A DNA stretch of 64,000 nt from Sophora flavescens. Its lineage: Eukaryota; Streptophyta; Magnoliopsida; Fabales; Fabaceae. The notes beneath the pieces are model-generated. The model was not told the origin of the DNA, did not search any database, and was given only the letters and a program-made list of their open reading frames with translations. The stretch covers positions 48,220,831 to 48,284,830 of the forward strand of contig CM061070.1 of assembly GCA_030762895.1 (NCBI GenBank), in the 5' to 3' direction. Made by a program: the position numbers and the translations under genes. Below, piece after piece: positions 34,258 to 46,420 of this stretch. Positions within the stretch are counted from its first letter, which is position 1. Every line of letters starts with the position of its first letter.

Positions 34258-36022
34258 AACTTTTGCAGATCTTGATCTAAATATCTCAGGAGACACAACA
34301 GAAGTAAAAGTTGATGATCAAATGGACGACCCTTCACAACAACTAGAAACCTCCACTTCTCAACAGGATACTGTTCAGAGATCTCAGTACTTCAAAAATT
34401 ATCATCCACAAGATCAAATCATTGGAAACCCCAATGGTAGGCTAAGAACCAGATCAACTTTCAGAGAGCAGGAAGATTCTGCACTTGTCTCTGAGTTGGA
34501 ACCAAAGACAGTAGACGAGGCTTGCTAGATGATGGCTGGATTCTGGCAATGCAAGAAGAACTGAATCAGTTTGAAAGAAGCAATGTTTGGATCCTGGTGC
34601 CCTTGCCTAAGAACAATCAGTTATTGGAACAAAATGGGTTTACGGAAACAAACTTGATGAAAATGGTAAGGTGGTAAGAAACATGGCAAGACTTGTTGCT
34701 CAAGGTTATTCTCAGGAAGAAGGTATATATTATACTGAGACTTTTGCACCTGTTGCTAGATTAGAAGCAATTAGGATTTTACTTTCTTTTGTTGTACATC
34801 ATAGTATTATGCTTTTTCAAATGGATGTTAAGAGTGCTTTCCTAAATGGAGTTATTAATGAAGAAGTATATGTAATGTAACCTCCGGGTTTTGAAATTGA
34901 ACCCCCACTTGAACATGTATATAAGCTTAAGAAAGCTTAATATGGCCTTAAACAAGCACCTAGAGCTTGGTATGATAGGCTAAGTTCATTTCTAATGGAA
35001 AATGGATTTAATAGAGGAAAGGTTGATACAACCTTGTTTAGAAAGTCCATTAAATCTAATTCATAATTGTGCAAATATATGTTGATGATATTATATTTGG
35101 TGCTACCAATGAATCTCTATGCAAAGAGTTTTCTAAGCTAATACAGAAAGAGTTTGAAATAAGCATGATGGGAGAACTCAAATTCTTCCTTGGACTTCAA
35201 GTTAAACAAACTATGGATGAGGTGTACATCCATCAAACTAAGTATACAAAGGAACTCATGAAGAAGTTCAAAATGAAATATTGCAAGCCAATGAATACCC
35301 CTATGCACCCCACGTCCATACTGAATAAAGATGATAAAGATAAAAAGATAGACCAAAAGGTATATAGAGGTATGATAGGATCTCTTCTATATCTTACCGC
35401 GTCTAGACCTGACATTATGTTTAGTGTATGCTTATGTACTCGATTTCAATCTGATCCTAGAGAATCTCACTTATCAGTAGTTAAGAGAATATTTAGATAT
35501 TTGAAAGGTACTACTAATCTGGGTTTGTGTTTTAAGAAAAATGAAGATTACAGATTAGTTGGTTTCTATGATGCTGACTATGTTGGAGATAGAATTGAAA
35601 GAAAGAGTACCAGTGGAGGATGTCACTTTATTGGAGCTAGTCTGGTCTCATGGTCAAGCAAAAGACAAAGTACCATTGCCTTATCAACTGCTAAAGCTGA
35701 GTATATTTCAGCTGCTAGTTGTTGCTCACAACTTCTTTGGATCAAACATCAATTGGAGGACTACAATGTGTTTGTAAGTAGTATTCTACTTATGTGTGAT
35801 AATACTGCTTCAATTAATTTATCTAAGAATCCAATAATGCATTATAGAGATAAGCATATAGAGATTAAACATCATTTTATAAGGGATTATATGTAAAAAG
35901 GTGTGATTGATATACAATTTGTAGATACTGACCATCAATGAGCAGATATCTTTACTAAACCTCTTGTTGAGGACAGATTCATTTATATTAGGAAGCATCT
36001 TAATATGTTATGTGTGGATTGA
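34258..36022 (+). pseudogene. pol: C1 reverse transcriptase and RNase H
   Basis: The RT begins in broken frames: a linker (34322-34528), a degenerate stretch to 34670, then MARLVAQGYSQEEG, ETFAPVARLEAIR and LFQMDVKSAFLNG (34671-34880). Stops lie at MQPPGF (TAA for CAA) and KALYGL (TAA). From 35069 a 275-residue frame gives IYVDDIIFG, the YVDD catalytic core, and then RNase H with YDADYVGD, TAKAEYISAA and LLMCDNTAS as D,E,D. Two more stops (VQKG, QLAD positions) precede the TGA at about 36020. Several independent stops mean it is inactive. Confidence 0.9.
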
Positions 36023-36522
36023 TTTAGGCGCCCAGGCTTGTGAATGTTGTTTTTGTTAAATACGCGTCTATTGAATTTTTCCGTCCAATGCATGTTGAAA
36101 ATTTTGCCTTAATTGCATAACGCGTCCATTGAATGTATATGCCCATCTATTGATTTTTTTCCGTCTATGCTTGCTTGCATTTTGCTTGAACCCGTCTAAG
36201 TATATATTTATTAAAAGCATTTATTTTGTCTCAATGACATATTTATCTAATGTATTTTCTTGCTGAGTCAGTAATTCCCTTCAATTCCATCAAAACCTTT
36301 TTATGGTTTCAAAATACCAAAGTCGTCTTTATCTTAATGATATGTCCTATCAAACACTTTCCTTTTAATTTATCTTCAAAAGAAAACCTTTGATATTCAT
36401 AAGTCTTTTTAAAGCAACCCCTTTTCCTCCGAAAAAATTTTCACTACCCATCTTCTCTGATTACATCCTCTCTCGAACTCTTTGTTCTTTCTACCTAAAC
36501 CTTAACCTTCAAACCTTCAACA
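36023..36522 (+). other. C1 spacer between pol and envelope-like ORF
   Basis: About 500 bases of AT-rich non-coding sequence. The matching interval in C2 is 22588-22981. In SIRE-type elements this interval precedes the third ORF; no splice signal is certain. Confidence 0.5.
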
Positions 36523-36758
36523 ATGGCTTCTTCTTCGACACCTGTTGCTACCTACGCCACAGATACCGTGAATATTGCGGTTGAACACCATTTCAACCTT
36601 GAGATTCTGAAAGACTACAATTTGGATGTGAGTAAGTACATCAATGCTGCTGGTTGGGATGGCATGTTTCTAGAAAAGGTCTCCATCTACCCTAACCTTA
36701 TCAGAACTTTCTGGAGAAGGCCAACCATTACAGACACTGAAATTACTGTTTTTTTTTG
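36523..36758 (+). pseudogene. C1 envelope-like ORF, N-terminal part (split by G3)
   Basis: MASSSTPVATYATDTVNIAV opens the frame. Residues about 45-80 (KVSIYPNLIRTFWRRPTITD) match the start of the globular domain in the C2 protein (KIVQMFWRN). After VFFWG the coding is cut by G3, inserted at GGCAC. The frame resumes at 43482 with KVVVSEKTISDAIACAQ. Confidence 0.8.
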
Positions 36759-36763
36759 GGCAC

Positions 36764-38086
36764 TGATAAGCCTCTGGCTCATCTAGTTTTATAGCTAGTA
36801 TGACCAGGGTTTTGTGCAAATTATATCGTATTTTCACCCAAATTAGATTAGATTGTCCTCAAGCAAGGTTTTGAGTCTCTAGAGTAGTTTTCAGTTAATT
36901 TAGCTAGTTTTAAGTCAAAATAATACACTTATGCTTATTTCCTTGTTTTCAGGTTAAGTAGAAGTTGAGAAAATAAAGAACAGGGGATTCGCCCCGCGAA
37001 GGACACGCTCGCCACGCGACCCCGAAGCCTGACTGTTCCAAGAAATTGCTAAGTCTCTGGGTCGCCTCGCGAAGAAGGTCTCGCCCCGCGAGTCTTCCAA
37101 ACCTGAAAAAGTCAGAGACGATCACGGCTTGCCCGTGTTGAAGGTCACGGCCGTGGCAGTTTTGAAGCTGAAGAGTCTCGCCTCGCGAGCATCACTTCGC
37201 CTCGCGAATCTGAAAGTCAGAGAGCATCACGGTTAGGCCCTGATGGCCATCACGGGCGTAAGGAGGAAACTCTTCATATCCTCGTCTCGCGAGAGTCACT
37301 TCGCCTCGCGAGAATGCCAAGGGTTGCTGACAGTTCATGAAATTCGCCTCGCGAATGTTTGCTCGCCTCGCGAGTCATCTGAATTCTGAATTTGTATAAA
37401 AGGCTGTTCTGAATATTTTGAAAAGACTTTTGGCTTCTCCAACTTTCTAATATACATTTTTCTCTGTGATTTCGTTGTTGCCATGGAGCACTAAGTCCTA
37501 GGATTAGTCTACTGTTTGAGGATCCTATATACTTGAGGTTATGTAAATCCCTATTTTAATTGCTTTTCCCTTTTCAATACCATATTTCATATTTCTGTTT
37601 GTTACTTAGAGTGTGTAATATTGTATTGATTTGTTTCAGTGATGTAAATTTCCTATACATAATCGCGTTTGTTAATTCGCGTGTGTTCATTCATGATCAT
37701 TTGATCATGAGCGCTTAATCCCGTTTGTTATTTCGGGAATAGGAATTTGCATCCATAGTAGCAATTACGTTGTTAGTTATTCTTATGATCTGAAAAGGGA
37801 TTAGAATCTGCTTAGGGCTTGGGTTTACATTAACCAAGGATAGTTGGGAATTCTTGTGATAGATTAATCGTTGTTTGATAATTGATAATCCCTTTTCAAC
37901 TGCCTTGTTTTTTATTGCTTCTGTTTTGTTTGTTTCTTAATTGCATTCCAATCCAACCCCCCCCAAAACTGATTTTTGTGAAAGATAATATTCTCGAGTC
38001 CTTGAGAGGCGACATCCGAGTTGTCGCACTAGACTACATTTTTAAACCCGCTCGTCCTTTTTGGCGCGTCGCGGCACATGTGACCA
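36764..38086 (+). repeat. G3 5' LTR
   Basis: 1,323 bp, TGATAAGCCTCTGG...GTGACCA. CpG-rich array at about 36989-37375 and TATA box TATAAAA at 37395-37401. The TCGCGA-rich repeats, the TAATTCGCGTGTG motif near 37675 and the GGCGCG terminal part match G1 and G2 LTRs in reverse. Confidence 0.95.
36989..37401 (+). promoter_or_regulatory. Paired CpG palindromes and TATA box (G3 U3 promoter)
   Basis: Motifs TCGCCTCGCGA and TCGCCCCGCGA occur in pairs about 8-20 bases apart, near 36989, 37060, 37175, 37285 and 37345. They alternate with CACGGC/GCCGTG-type inverted repeats near 37120-37156 and 37225-37260. The last pair ends 20 bases before TATAAAA (37395-37401). Position suggests an upstream promoter element. 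The same arrangement is at 42373-42785 in the 3' LTR. Confidence 0.6.
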
Positions 38087-38091
38087 AAAAT

Positions 38092-38109
38092 TGGCGCCGT
38101 TCTTGGGGA
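38092..38109 (+). other. G3 primer-binding site, tRNA-Asp type
   Basis: TGGCGCCGTTCTTGGGGA, five bases after the LTR. It agrees with the tRNA-Asp complement except in three central bases. Confidence 0.75.
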
Positions 38110-38251
38110 CTACGAGTTGTTATTTTTCTCAATTTGTTTTTATTTTATTTTCTTTTCTTTCTTTTAATTTTCTGTTCTGTTTTGAATTGGTGCGGCTACT
38201 AGGTCTCATTGCCCCTGAACTGTGTGATTTTGACCGGAAATTGAAAGAACA

Positions 38252-39641
38252 TTGCACACACTCAGTAGGGAATTTCGGGCCAGCACTAGTAGTAATTCCA
38301 ATTTTAAAACTGCTTTTGAAAACATGGGAGACCGAGAGGACATTAAGGCAGCTTGCTGCCCCGATGTCAACTATAGTGGATTATGTATTTCTTATCCTGG
38401 TCTTGACACCCCTTTTGAATTGAAATCTGGTTTTATTCACTGTTGCCCAAGTTTAATGGTCTTGCGGTGAGGATCCACACAAGCACTTTAAAGAATTCCA
38501 AGTTGTATGCTCCACAACCTCGAGAGCGGAGGGAGTCACGAGGACGAGTATCAAGCTGAAGGCTTTTCCATTTTCACTCCAAGGAGCTGCAAAGGATTGG
38601 TTATTGTACCTTGAGCCTAACTCCATCACAACTTGGAATGATTTGAAGAGGGTGTTTCTAGAAAGGTATTTTCCTGCTTCAAGAGCTGCTTCAATAAGGA
38701 AAGAGATATGTGGCATAAGGCAAGGGAACGAGTCACTAGTGAATCTTGGGAAAGGTTCAAACATTTGGTATCTAGTTGCCCCAGACATCAAATTTCGAAC
38801 AACTCCTGATCCAATACTTTTATGAAGGATTGTTGCCTATGGATAGGAATCATTTGGATCTTTGCTAGTGGGGAGCATTAGTTGATAAGACCCCAGTTTC
38901 TGCTAAGCAACTTATTGAGAATATGTCGTTGAACTCCCAGTGAGTTTTCTACAAGAAGAAATTGAGTAGAGCCAAGAGGTGTGCATGAGATTCATAGTTC
39001 ATCTTCTAACCAGGCCGCCCTTGAGAATAGATTGGATGAGTGACCTCCTTTGTAAGACAATTGGCAATAGACAAGGTTCAGCCGGCAAAGTTATGTAGCA
39101 TGTGCAATGCACTGAGCATCCATTTGATCCATGCCCGATCCGAGAGAGAAGAATTTGTCGGTGAAGTACCTCGGGCTTATGCGGTGAACCCCTATAATCA
39201 AGGAGGTAGTCGAGAATCGGTACAGCATTCCAGACCTCTCTACTAATAGGTACCATCCTAGTGGAGAAATCACCCTAATCTGTGGTATGGGAACTCTTCC
39301 CAACAACACCGATGGCACCTCAGAATCATCCTCCGGTGACCACTTACGCACCTTACGGACCATCATTAGAAGACTTGGTAAAGCAAATGGCTGCATCCGA
39401 TGTACGATTTCAGAGAGGACGGATGCGAGTATTCAGGCATTGCATACACAGATTGGGCGGATGGCGCGAGACATAAATAATATAAAGCAAGGTCAAAGAA
39501 CAACCCAGCTGCCAAGACATGCCGGTGATCAATCCTAATGCCTCCAACCCTAATGTGAGTTCCATATCTTTGAGGTCCGGAAAGGTTGTTGAGGCCCACT
39601 GGAAAGGATGAAGAGACTATGAAGGCTACTCCCGAGCCCTC
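38252..39641 (+). pseudogene. gag: G3 Athila-type gag, frameshifted
   Basis: A first frame (MGDREDIKAACC, 38324 on) shifts at about 38460 into a second one with GAAKDWLLYLEPNSITTWND, FLERYFPASRAASIRKEICG and a stop near 38823. Unlike G1 and G2, it retains sequence after RAASIR (ICGIRQGNE). Later fragments around 38996-39250 and 39282-39540 show PSLEDLVKQM and related linker pieces in several frames. Gag is clearly dead but has a more ancestral layout. Confidence 0.75.
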
Positions 39642-40556
39642 TTGTTGAGGTTACTCCCGAACCTGTGGTTGAAGTTGAAAGCGAGAGAGTGTATAGACCA
39701 CCCATTCCGTTCCCACACAGATTACGAGAAAAATTTGAAGAGTGGTGGTGAAGATAAAGAGAAGGAAATTCTTGATGTTTTAAGAAAGGTGGGTGTTAAT
39801 ATCCCTCTGTTGGATGTGATCAAGCAAGTGCCCAGATATGCAAAATTTCTCAAGGACCTATGCACCAACAAGAGGAAGATGAAGACTAATGAGAGGGTTG
39901 ACTTGGGAAGAAATGTCTCAGCGCTTATCCAGTCTAAGCCAGAAAGAGTTGTTGCTTTCACCCAGGCACTGCCACCGAAGTGCAAGGATCCAGGCACCTT
40001 CACTATCCCATGCACTATTGGGGACAAGAAGTTTGAAAACTGCATATTGGACTTGGGAGCATCTATCAATGTCATGCCTACCTCCATCTTTAACAAACTG
40101 GATCTTGGTCCTTTGATGTACACAGGTATCACCATTCAGTTGGCCAACAGGACCTGTGCCCGCCCCATGGGAATGGTGGAAGATGTACTAGTGCAAGTTG
40201 ATGATCTGATCTTCCCAGCTGATTTCTACATCTTGGACATGGCAGGCGAGACACATTCCAGTAAATCACCAATCATCCTGGGCCGGCCATTCATGAAGAC
40301 AGCCAAGACTAACATTGATGTGGGTGATGGGACCATGTCTATGAAGTTTGGGGATATAGTTGCAAAGTTTAACATATTTGATGCCATGAAACATCCAGCG
40401 GAAGAGCACTCTGTATTCCACATTGAGCTGGTATCTGAGACTATTGAGGATAACCATGAGAACTTGTTTTCTAATTTTCCACTTAATTCTGGCTGTGATG
40501 ATATTCTTTCTTTTCTTGATTGTACTAACGCTAAACATTTGGTGGTTTGTCTTTGA
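39642..40556 (+). CDS. G3 gag C-terminus and aspartic protease
   Basis: A 304-residue frame. The first part (residues 1-110) is the Lys-rich gag-to-protease linker (KYAKFLKDLCTNKRK). The retropepsin-like domain spans about 120-235, with the active-site loop ILDLGASINVMP near residue 136 (DLGA, the form usual in Athila-type elements instead of DSGA/DTGA) and the flap-side motif ILGRPFMKTA near 213. The tail ends in FLDCTNAKHLVVC, similar to the CxDCTN-VC core of the Cys-rich modules in G1 and G2. The frame stops at 40554 with no reverse transcriptase behind it. The start at 39642 is arbitrary, since the frame enters from broken gag. Confidence 0.8.
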   Translation: MLRLLPNLWLKLKARECIDHPFRSHTDYEKNLKSGGEDKEKEILDVLRKVGVNIPLLDVIKQVPRYAKFLKDLCTNKRKMKTNERVDLGRNVSALIQSKPERVVAFTQALPPKCKDPGTFTIPCTIGDKKFENCILDLGASINVMPTSIFNKLDLGPLMYTGITIQLANRTCARPMGMVEDVLVQVDDLIFPADFYILDMAGETHSSKSPIILGRPFMKTAKTNIDVGDGTMSMKFGDIVAKFNIFDAMKHPAEEHSVFHIELVSETIEDNHENLFSNFPLNSGCDDILSFLDCTNAKHLVVCL

Positions 40557-42149
40557 GATTCTTTGCATGTTTAGCGGTGATAAAATTGTCGGTGCGCAGT
40601 GGATGAGAAACATGAAGAAGATGAAGGAGCACCGGAGGCCCTCTCTACCTCTTTGGACTTAGACTGCAAGGAATGGGATCCAGGTGACAGCTCCGGCTTA
40701 CACTGCATTTGATCAGGGAGTACTCTTTTCCTTTCCCTCACTATGATCTTATAATTCTGTTGTTCATTGGGGACAATGCATGTTTTAAGTGTGGGGGAGG
40801 GAACTAGTTGTAGTTTTCTTTTCTTTGAATAAAGCTCCTGAATAATTTGAGAAGCTCAGGAGCATTTGTGTGTTAAGTTTTTAGTTGGCAAGTTTGCTAG
40901 ATTTTGATTGATGTTGCACAGATTGCTTGCATGATTGATACGTGATGATTCCCCCTAGGCTGAAAAATTTTGAAAAATTTTGTGATTCCCATGTGAAATT
41001 GAAAACTGAACTTTGGGATTTTGTTATGATAGCATGATGAATGATAAGTTTGGGGTGATAGGAAGCACACACTAGGGATAGTATCTCTTTCAAACAATTT
41101 GCATGAATGTCCAGGTGAGGTTTTGAGCCTCCAACATGTTTTAAAATGTGTGAAAATCACTTTCAAGTTGCACTTCCCTGGATTTGATTGAATCTCTTTT
41201 TGGTTTGCATGATTATATGTGTGTAGCAAATGATTTAGGCAGTTTCTTTGTAAATAGCTACTTGGCCTGAATAAACTAATTCCTATTGCATGTTCCCTAG
41301 TTAGCCCTTTTGAGCCTATTTGCCTATTAGTTCTTGATAACCTAATGTTATAAGCCCAAAAATCTGGAAAACCATGTTAACCCGATCTTAGGATTAGGAA
41401 AGCATGTAATCTTAGAATGGGTGCAAGAAACTAAGTTTGGGGTGGCTGCAAGGTGTAATATGTTGTTGGGATTGAAAAACAAAAACAAAAACAAAAACAA
41501 AAACAAAAAAACAAAAAAAAAATACAAAAATGCCAAAAAGAAATAAAAAGAGCTGTAGCCACCCAGAAGTGTAAAGAAAAAAAATAAAGAAAGGAGCTTG
41601 AGTGAATTTCTAGGTGTAAATATAGTTCATGCTCTCTTAGTTCCTAGGGTCTTCAGCTTAGTTCCTTTTGTATATCCTACCCTTAGCCAGGCCCCATTAC
41701 AACCTAATAAAGACCTTTTGATGTTGCTTGCATGTTTTCTGTGGGAGCCATTTTGAGGTGAAAATCAAACTTTTGGGAAGTGTACTTGAAAAGTGGAACT
41801 GAGTGCAAATTGTTAGCCTGACATAAACTGAGTGACTGAGTGAACAAATAATGCCCTTGTGAGGAAGGCAGTTGTTTGGATTTGGTGATCTCCCTCTTGT
41901 GTGTGACTTAGATCCCCTGCTTCGATTTCTGATTGTTTTCATGATGAAACTCTCAAATGTTTAGAATAAATGAATTTGGGGATTGCTCTGTTTGAAAAGG
42001 GGGAAACAATGAAGAAAAACTGTTTTTGATGTATTGCTTGAATGTGTGCAATGTTGATTGAATCTTTTGAGCTTGCCAGGTCTTGAGTCTTTTTGATTTT
42101 TGAGTCTTAGTTTGCTTGGGGACAAGCAAAGTTTAAGTTTGGGGTATTT
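40557..42149 (+). other. G3 conserved non-coding 3' region with polypurine-tract ladder
   Basis: No gene. The 12-mer TAAGTTTGGGGT lies at 41045-41056, 41432-41443 and 42134-42145; the last is the polypurine tract next to the 3' LTR. A related TTAAGTGTGGGGGA is at about 40785. An ACAAAA-type simple repeat lies at about 41467-41522, where G1 and G2 have T-rich (reverse A-rich) tracts. The region aligns in reverse with 3230-4620 and 26261-27626. Confidence 0.8.
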
Positions 42150-43476
42150 TGATAAGCCTCTGGCTCATCTAGTTTTATAGCTAGTATGACCAGGGGTTTT
42201 GTGCAAATTATATCGTATTTTCACCCAAATTAGATTAGATTGTCCTCAAGCAAGGTTTTGAGTCTCTAGAGTAGTTTTAATTTAATTTAGCTAGTTTTAA
42301 GTCAAAATAATACACTTATGCTTATTTCCTTGTTTTCGGAGTTAAGTAGAAGTTGAGAAAATAAAGAAGGGGATTCGCCCCATGAAGGACACGCTCGCCA
42401 CGCGACCCAAGCCTGACTGTTCCAAGAAATTGCTAAGTCTCTGGGTCGCCTCGCGAAGAAGGTCTCGCCCCGCGAGTCTTCCAAACCTGAAAAAGTCAGA
42501 GACGATCACGGCTTGCCCGTGTTGAAGGTCATGGTCGTGGCAGTTTTGAAGCTGAAGAGTCTCGCCTCGCGAGCATCCCTTCGCCTCGCGAATCTGAAAG
42601 TCAGAGAGCATCACGGTTAGGCCCTGATGGCCATCACGGGCGTAAGGAGGAAACTCTTCATATCCTCGTCTCGCGAGAGTCACTTCGCCTCGCGAGAATG
42701 CCAAGGGTTGCTGACAGTTCATGAAATTCGCCTCGCGAATGTTTGCTCGCCTCGCGAGCCATCTGAATTCTGAATTTGTATAAAAGGCTGTTCTGAATAT
42801 TTTGAAAAGACTTTTGGCTTCTCCAACTTTCTAATATACATTTTTCTCTGTGATTTCGTTGTTGCCATGGAGCACTAAGTCCTAGGATTAGTCTACTGTT
42901 TGAGGATCCTATATACTTGAGGTTATGTAAATCCCTATTTTAATTGCTTTTCCCTTTTCAATACCATATTTCATATTTCTGTTTGTTACTTCAGGAGCGT
43001 GTAATATTGTATTGATTTGTTTCAGTGATGTAAATTTCCTATACATAATCGCGTTTGTTAATTCGCGTGTGTTCATTCATGATCGTTTGATCATGAGCGC
43101 TTAATCCCGTTTGTTATTTCGGGAATAGGAATTTGCATCCATAGTAGCAATTACGTTGTTAGTTGTTACTGTAACTGAAAGGGGATTAGAATCTGCTTAG
43201 GGCTTGGGTTTACATTAACCAAGGATAGTTGGGAATTCTTGACAGTAGATTAATCGTTGTTTGATAATTGATAATCCCTTTTCAACTGCCTTGTTTTTGA
43301 TTGCTCTGTTTTGTTTGTTTCTTAATTGCATTCCAATCCATAACGGCGCCCCCAAAACTGATTTTTGTGAAAGATAATATTCTCAGAGTCCTTGAGAGAC
43401 GACATCCGAGTTGTCGCACTAGACTACATTTTTAAACCCGCTCGTCCTTTTTGGCGCGTGCGCGACAGCGCGACCA
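42150..43476 (+). repeat. G3 3' LTR
   Basis: 1,327 bp, closely matching 36764-38086, with TATA box at 42779-42785 and CpG array at about 42373-42759. It ends ...CGCGACCA, followed by GGCAC. Confidence 0.95.
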
Positions 43477-43481
43477 GGCAC

Positions 43482-44750
43482 AAAGGTGGTTGTCTCTGAG
43501 AAGACAATCTCCGATGCTATTGCCTGTGCCCAATAGGGTTTGGTCATCACTGATACATGGGAAAGTAATTTGGGTGGTTCTGAAACCATCACTATGATGT
43601 TAATGAGACCATACAAGGCGAGAAACCACTCATGGAAGTCTTCAGAAATGAAAGATGAAATTAGGATTCTTCACCAAATCCTTAACAAGGTTGTCTTGCA
43701 TAAAACTGGTTCTTAGGACAATCTCTCTGGTCTACACAAGTTCTGCTTATGCAATCTCATTCTGGAAACCAAAATCAATCTTCCATGGATTCTGTTCAAT
43801 AGATTCAGAGATGCTGTGATACATAGGAGGAATTTATCTGCAATTCCCTTCACCCTCATGCTATCAAAACTCCTTAAGGCTCAAGGTGTTTATGATGTTC
43901 TGGCTTCCAAGTCTAAGGAAGAGAGCAAGATAGACTCCTACCTGAGAAAGGCAAGTCAGCTGCTGACTTTGGGAAAAGTAATCTTGGCGGCATGCATCTC
44001 AGTACATACATGCAAATTTCTATGGCCAAGGCAGAAGAAGCAATGAAAATTAAAAAAGAACAAATTGAGGTCAATAATGCTGAGCTTTTAGGTCTCAAAA
44101 GAGGAACTAGGCAGAAAAACTACTACTCAGAGAAAACCTGCTGCAAGAAGACCTGCCATCAAGAGGCCTGCTTCTGGAATTGTGATAAGGGAACCTACTG
44201 CTGCTCCTGCTCAGAAAAGACCAAGGAAAATGGTCCTCTCACACAATGAGGATGATGATGAGGATGAGGACATAGTCCCAATTAGTGCCATTCTGAAGAA
44301 GCAGAGGATTGTTGCTACTACTGCTGTTGCTGATGCAAATGTGCCAATTCCTACACAAACCGGAAGGCAACCTGTTAGGAAAGCTAAGTCAGTTATGGCT
44401 TCGGAGGCAATCATCCCTGCTAATGACCCTGTACAATTAGCAGTTGATGCATTAGTCTCTAGCTTAGAAGATAGGATTGATAATGTCTCTGCACCTGCTG
44501 CTACTACTTCTGTTAATATTTCTGATGATGTTTATATACCTTCACCACAATCACCACAACCTGAATTACACACAAACTCACCTACATATTCCCATATTCA
44601 CTCACCAATTCATTCCTCACCAGACCAACCACAAACAGCCTCACCACCAAGACCAAAATTCTCACCCATAATACCTTAAATTGACCCCTGATTCAATCAA
44701 CCAGATGATGGTATTAACCCTGGTGCACGTCTTCCAAAGAAAAGAAATTT
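43482..44750 (+). pseudogene. C1 envelope-like ORF, central part (after G3)
   Basis: Resumes KVVVSEKTISDAIACAQ, followed by a stop, then TDTWESNLGGSETITM and HKFCLCNLILETKINLPWIL, the globular domain also seen in C2 at residues about 170-260. A basic Lys/Arg/Pro-rich linker (RPAIKRPASG, QKRPRKMVLSHNEDDDEDED) and a Ser/Pro/His-rich tail (44182-44679, ending SPPRPKFSPIIP) follow. Frameshifts at about 44045 and 44680 break it. The acidic DEDED block and the Pro-rich tail are typical of envelope-like proteins of this group; no clear membrane segment is seen. Confidence 0.75.
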
Positions 44751-46420
44751 CAGATTTCCTTATACTGACCCATCTGTTCTGTATGAGGGTAAAACTGAAA
44801 ACTCGGCCAAGGTTAAAAGGGATTGGAAAATTCTGTTCCATAAGCATGAACCTTATCCTGCTTCAACCAGACCTTTATATCCCCTACTTGTATACTAATA
44901 TGAACCAGAACCCATCATCACCCCATACCATAAATACCATCCTGACATAAACATTGTTAGACCCCCTTCCAAAATGTACAATTACCTTGGACCACTCATT
45001 ACTCACCTATCCTAAAAGAGATTCCCTCCAAGAAAAATTTACCCCAACCTGGTCAGATATCCACCCTTCAAGCCTTTCACTGAAGGAGTTGAGAGACACA
45101 TCATCTCTGACTGGCACATAGACCCTGCCAAGAGGAACCTCACTGATGACATCTACAAAAGATCCAGATCCTTCAGGCATGTCCCCATCATTATGGACAA
45201 GCACACCAAATGGTAGACCTTCAGGCACCCTAGTAAATATGGCAAAGCTTCTGACATTATTATGTATACCATGCTCAAGTCTAAATTTGAGCTGTTCAGA
45301 GTAACAAGAGCTGCAAATTTTGTACCCCTATATGCTCTGTCCAAGGCTTCCAGTGATTGATATGAACAAGGATAAGGATAAGAAGAAACAGAGGAACATT
45401 GGAAAGATGCCATTCCCAGATTCTTGCATGATCAATCCTGAAGCTGTTAATCTCACTGATCCGAATGTCATAGACTATTGGTTAGCACAGCCGGTTGAAG
45501 CTATTCAAGAAGATGTGGCTGTTGACATCTGGAGGACTCACATTGTGGATTGTACAAAAGAAGCCTCCTTTTCTGGTCTGAGCATGGAAGAGAAAAAGCT
45601 CATTCCAAAAGTCAGAGGCAAGTGTGGACTCTCAAACTGCAGATTCTTCATCTACAAGGATATCTTGGGACTTCCTATCACCAGTCCTGTTTATGAAGAA
45701 GATCCAGTCCACTGGGCCAGAGAGCTGTCGTCACCTGTCTTGGTTATGCTGGCTCACCCCAACAATTACCACTTTCATAGCACACTGCTGAAGAAATCAT
45801 AGTTGAAGACCCTGCTATAGAGATTGAATCAGTTCAACCAGTTGGTGAGGTTGAGGAAGTTGCTGAGTCTGTTCCTAGACCAAGCACTTTTGAGAAACAA
45901 TCTTCTCAACCACTAGCCCTGAATGTAATTTATCCAACAAAGCAACCTCATACTTCCAGAGCTTTAGACACTATTCCAAGTCAAGCATATGCTCAAGACA
46001 GTGCTGAAAGTTCAAAACCTTCCTTGCCACCAAATTTTGAAGAGATAATTGGAAGGATAGTAGAGCAGATGGTAAAGGTTGAACTCATGGAGCAAGTTAA
46101 AGCAGAAGTTGCAGAAGCCTAGGATCCAACAAATCTCATGATGAACCAGATGCTGAACATCATTCTGAGTTTTCAATATAGTCAAAATCTGCCAACTCAA
46201 ATTCCTGCTCCTCCACCTAACCCAAATCCAAATGATCCTACTCCTCCACCCTCTTCTTAGGCCTTTCTTTTGTTGTTTCTTTACTGACAATGATGGTCCA
46301 CTCATTTTACCTTTTTGTCTGATGACAAAAAAGGGGGGAGAAGGGATAAGAGAATTAACTTTTTAAAGGATAAGAGAATTAAATTTATATAGTCAGTTTT
46401 TTTTTGAAAGTATACGTTTG
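44751..46420 (+). repeat. Triplicated C1 envelope-like 3' unit, copy 1
   Basis: First of three tandem units. It encodes, in broken frames, YTDPSVLYEGK, RHIISDWHIDPAKRN, GKASDIIMYTMLKSKFELFR, then a better-kept frame (45320-45802: MPFPDSCMINPEAVNLTDPN, WRTHIVDCTKEASFSG, GLSNCRFFIYKDIL) and a Pro/Gln-rich tail. A polypurine-like AAAAAAGGGGGGAG lies at 46327-46340. All copies are disrupted by stops or frameshifts. Confidence 0.85.

Larger units (their letters stand above)
36764..43476 (+). mobile_element. G3: non-autonomous Athila-like gypsy element with protease
   Basis: A 6,713-bp insertion with the duplication GGCAC at 36759-36763 and 43477-43481. LTRs are 36764-38086 and 42150-43476. In order: LTR, tRNA-Asp primer site, broken gag, gag-C/protease frame, 1.6 kb of non-coding sequence, polypurine tract, LTR. 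No reverse transcriptase or integrase follows the protease. It is on the + strand, opposite to G1 and G2, and keeps more of gag-pol than they do. Confidence 0.95.
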
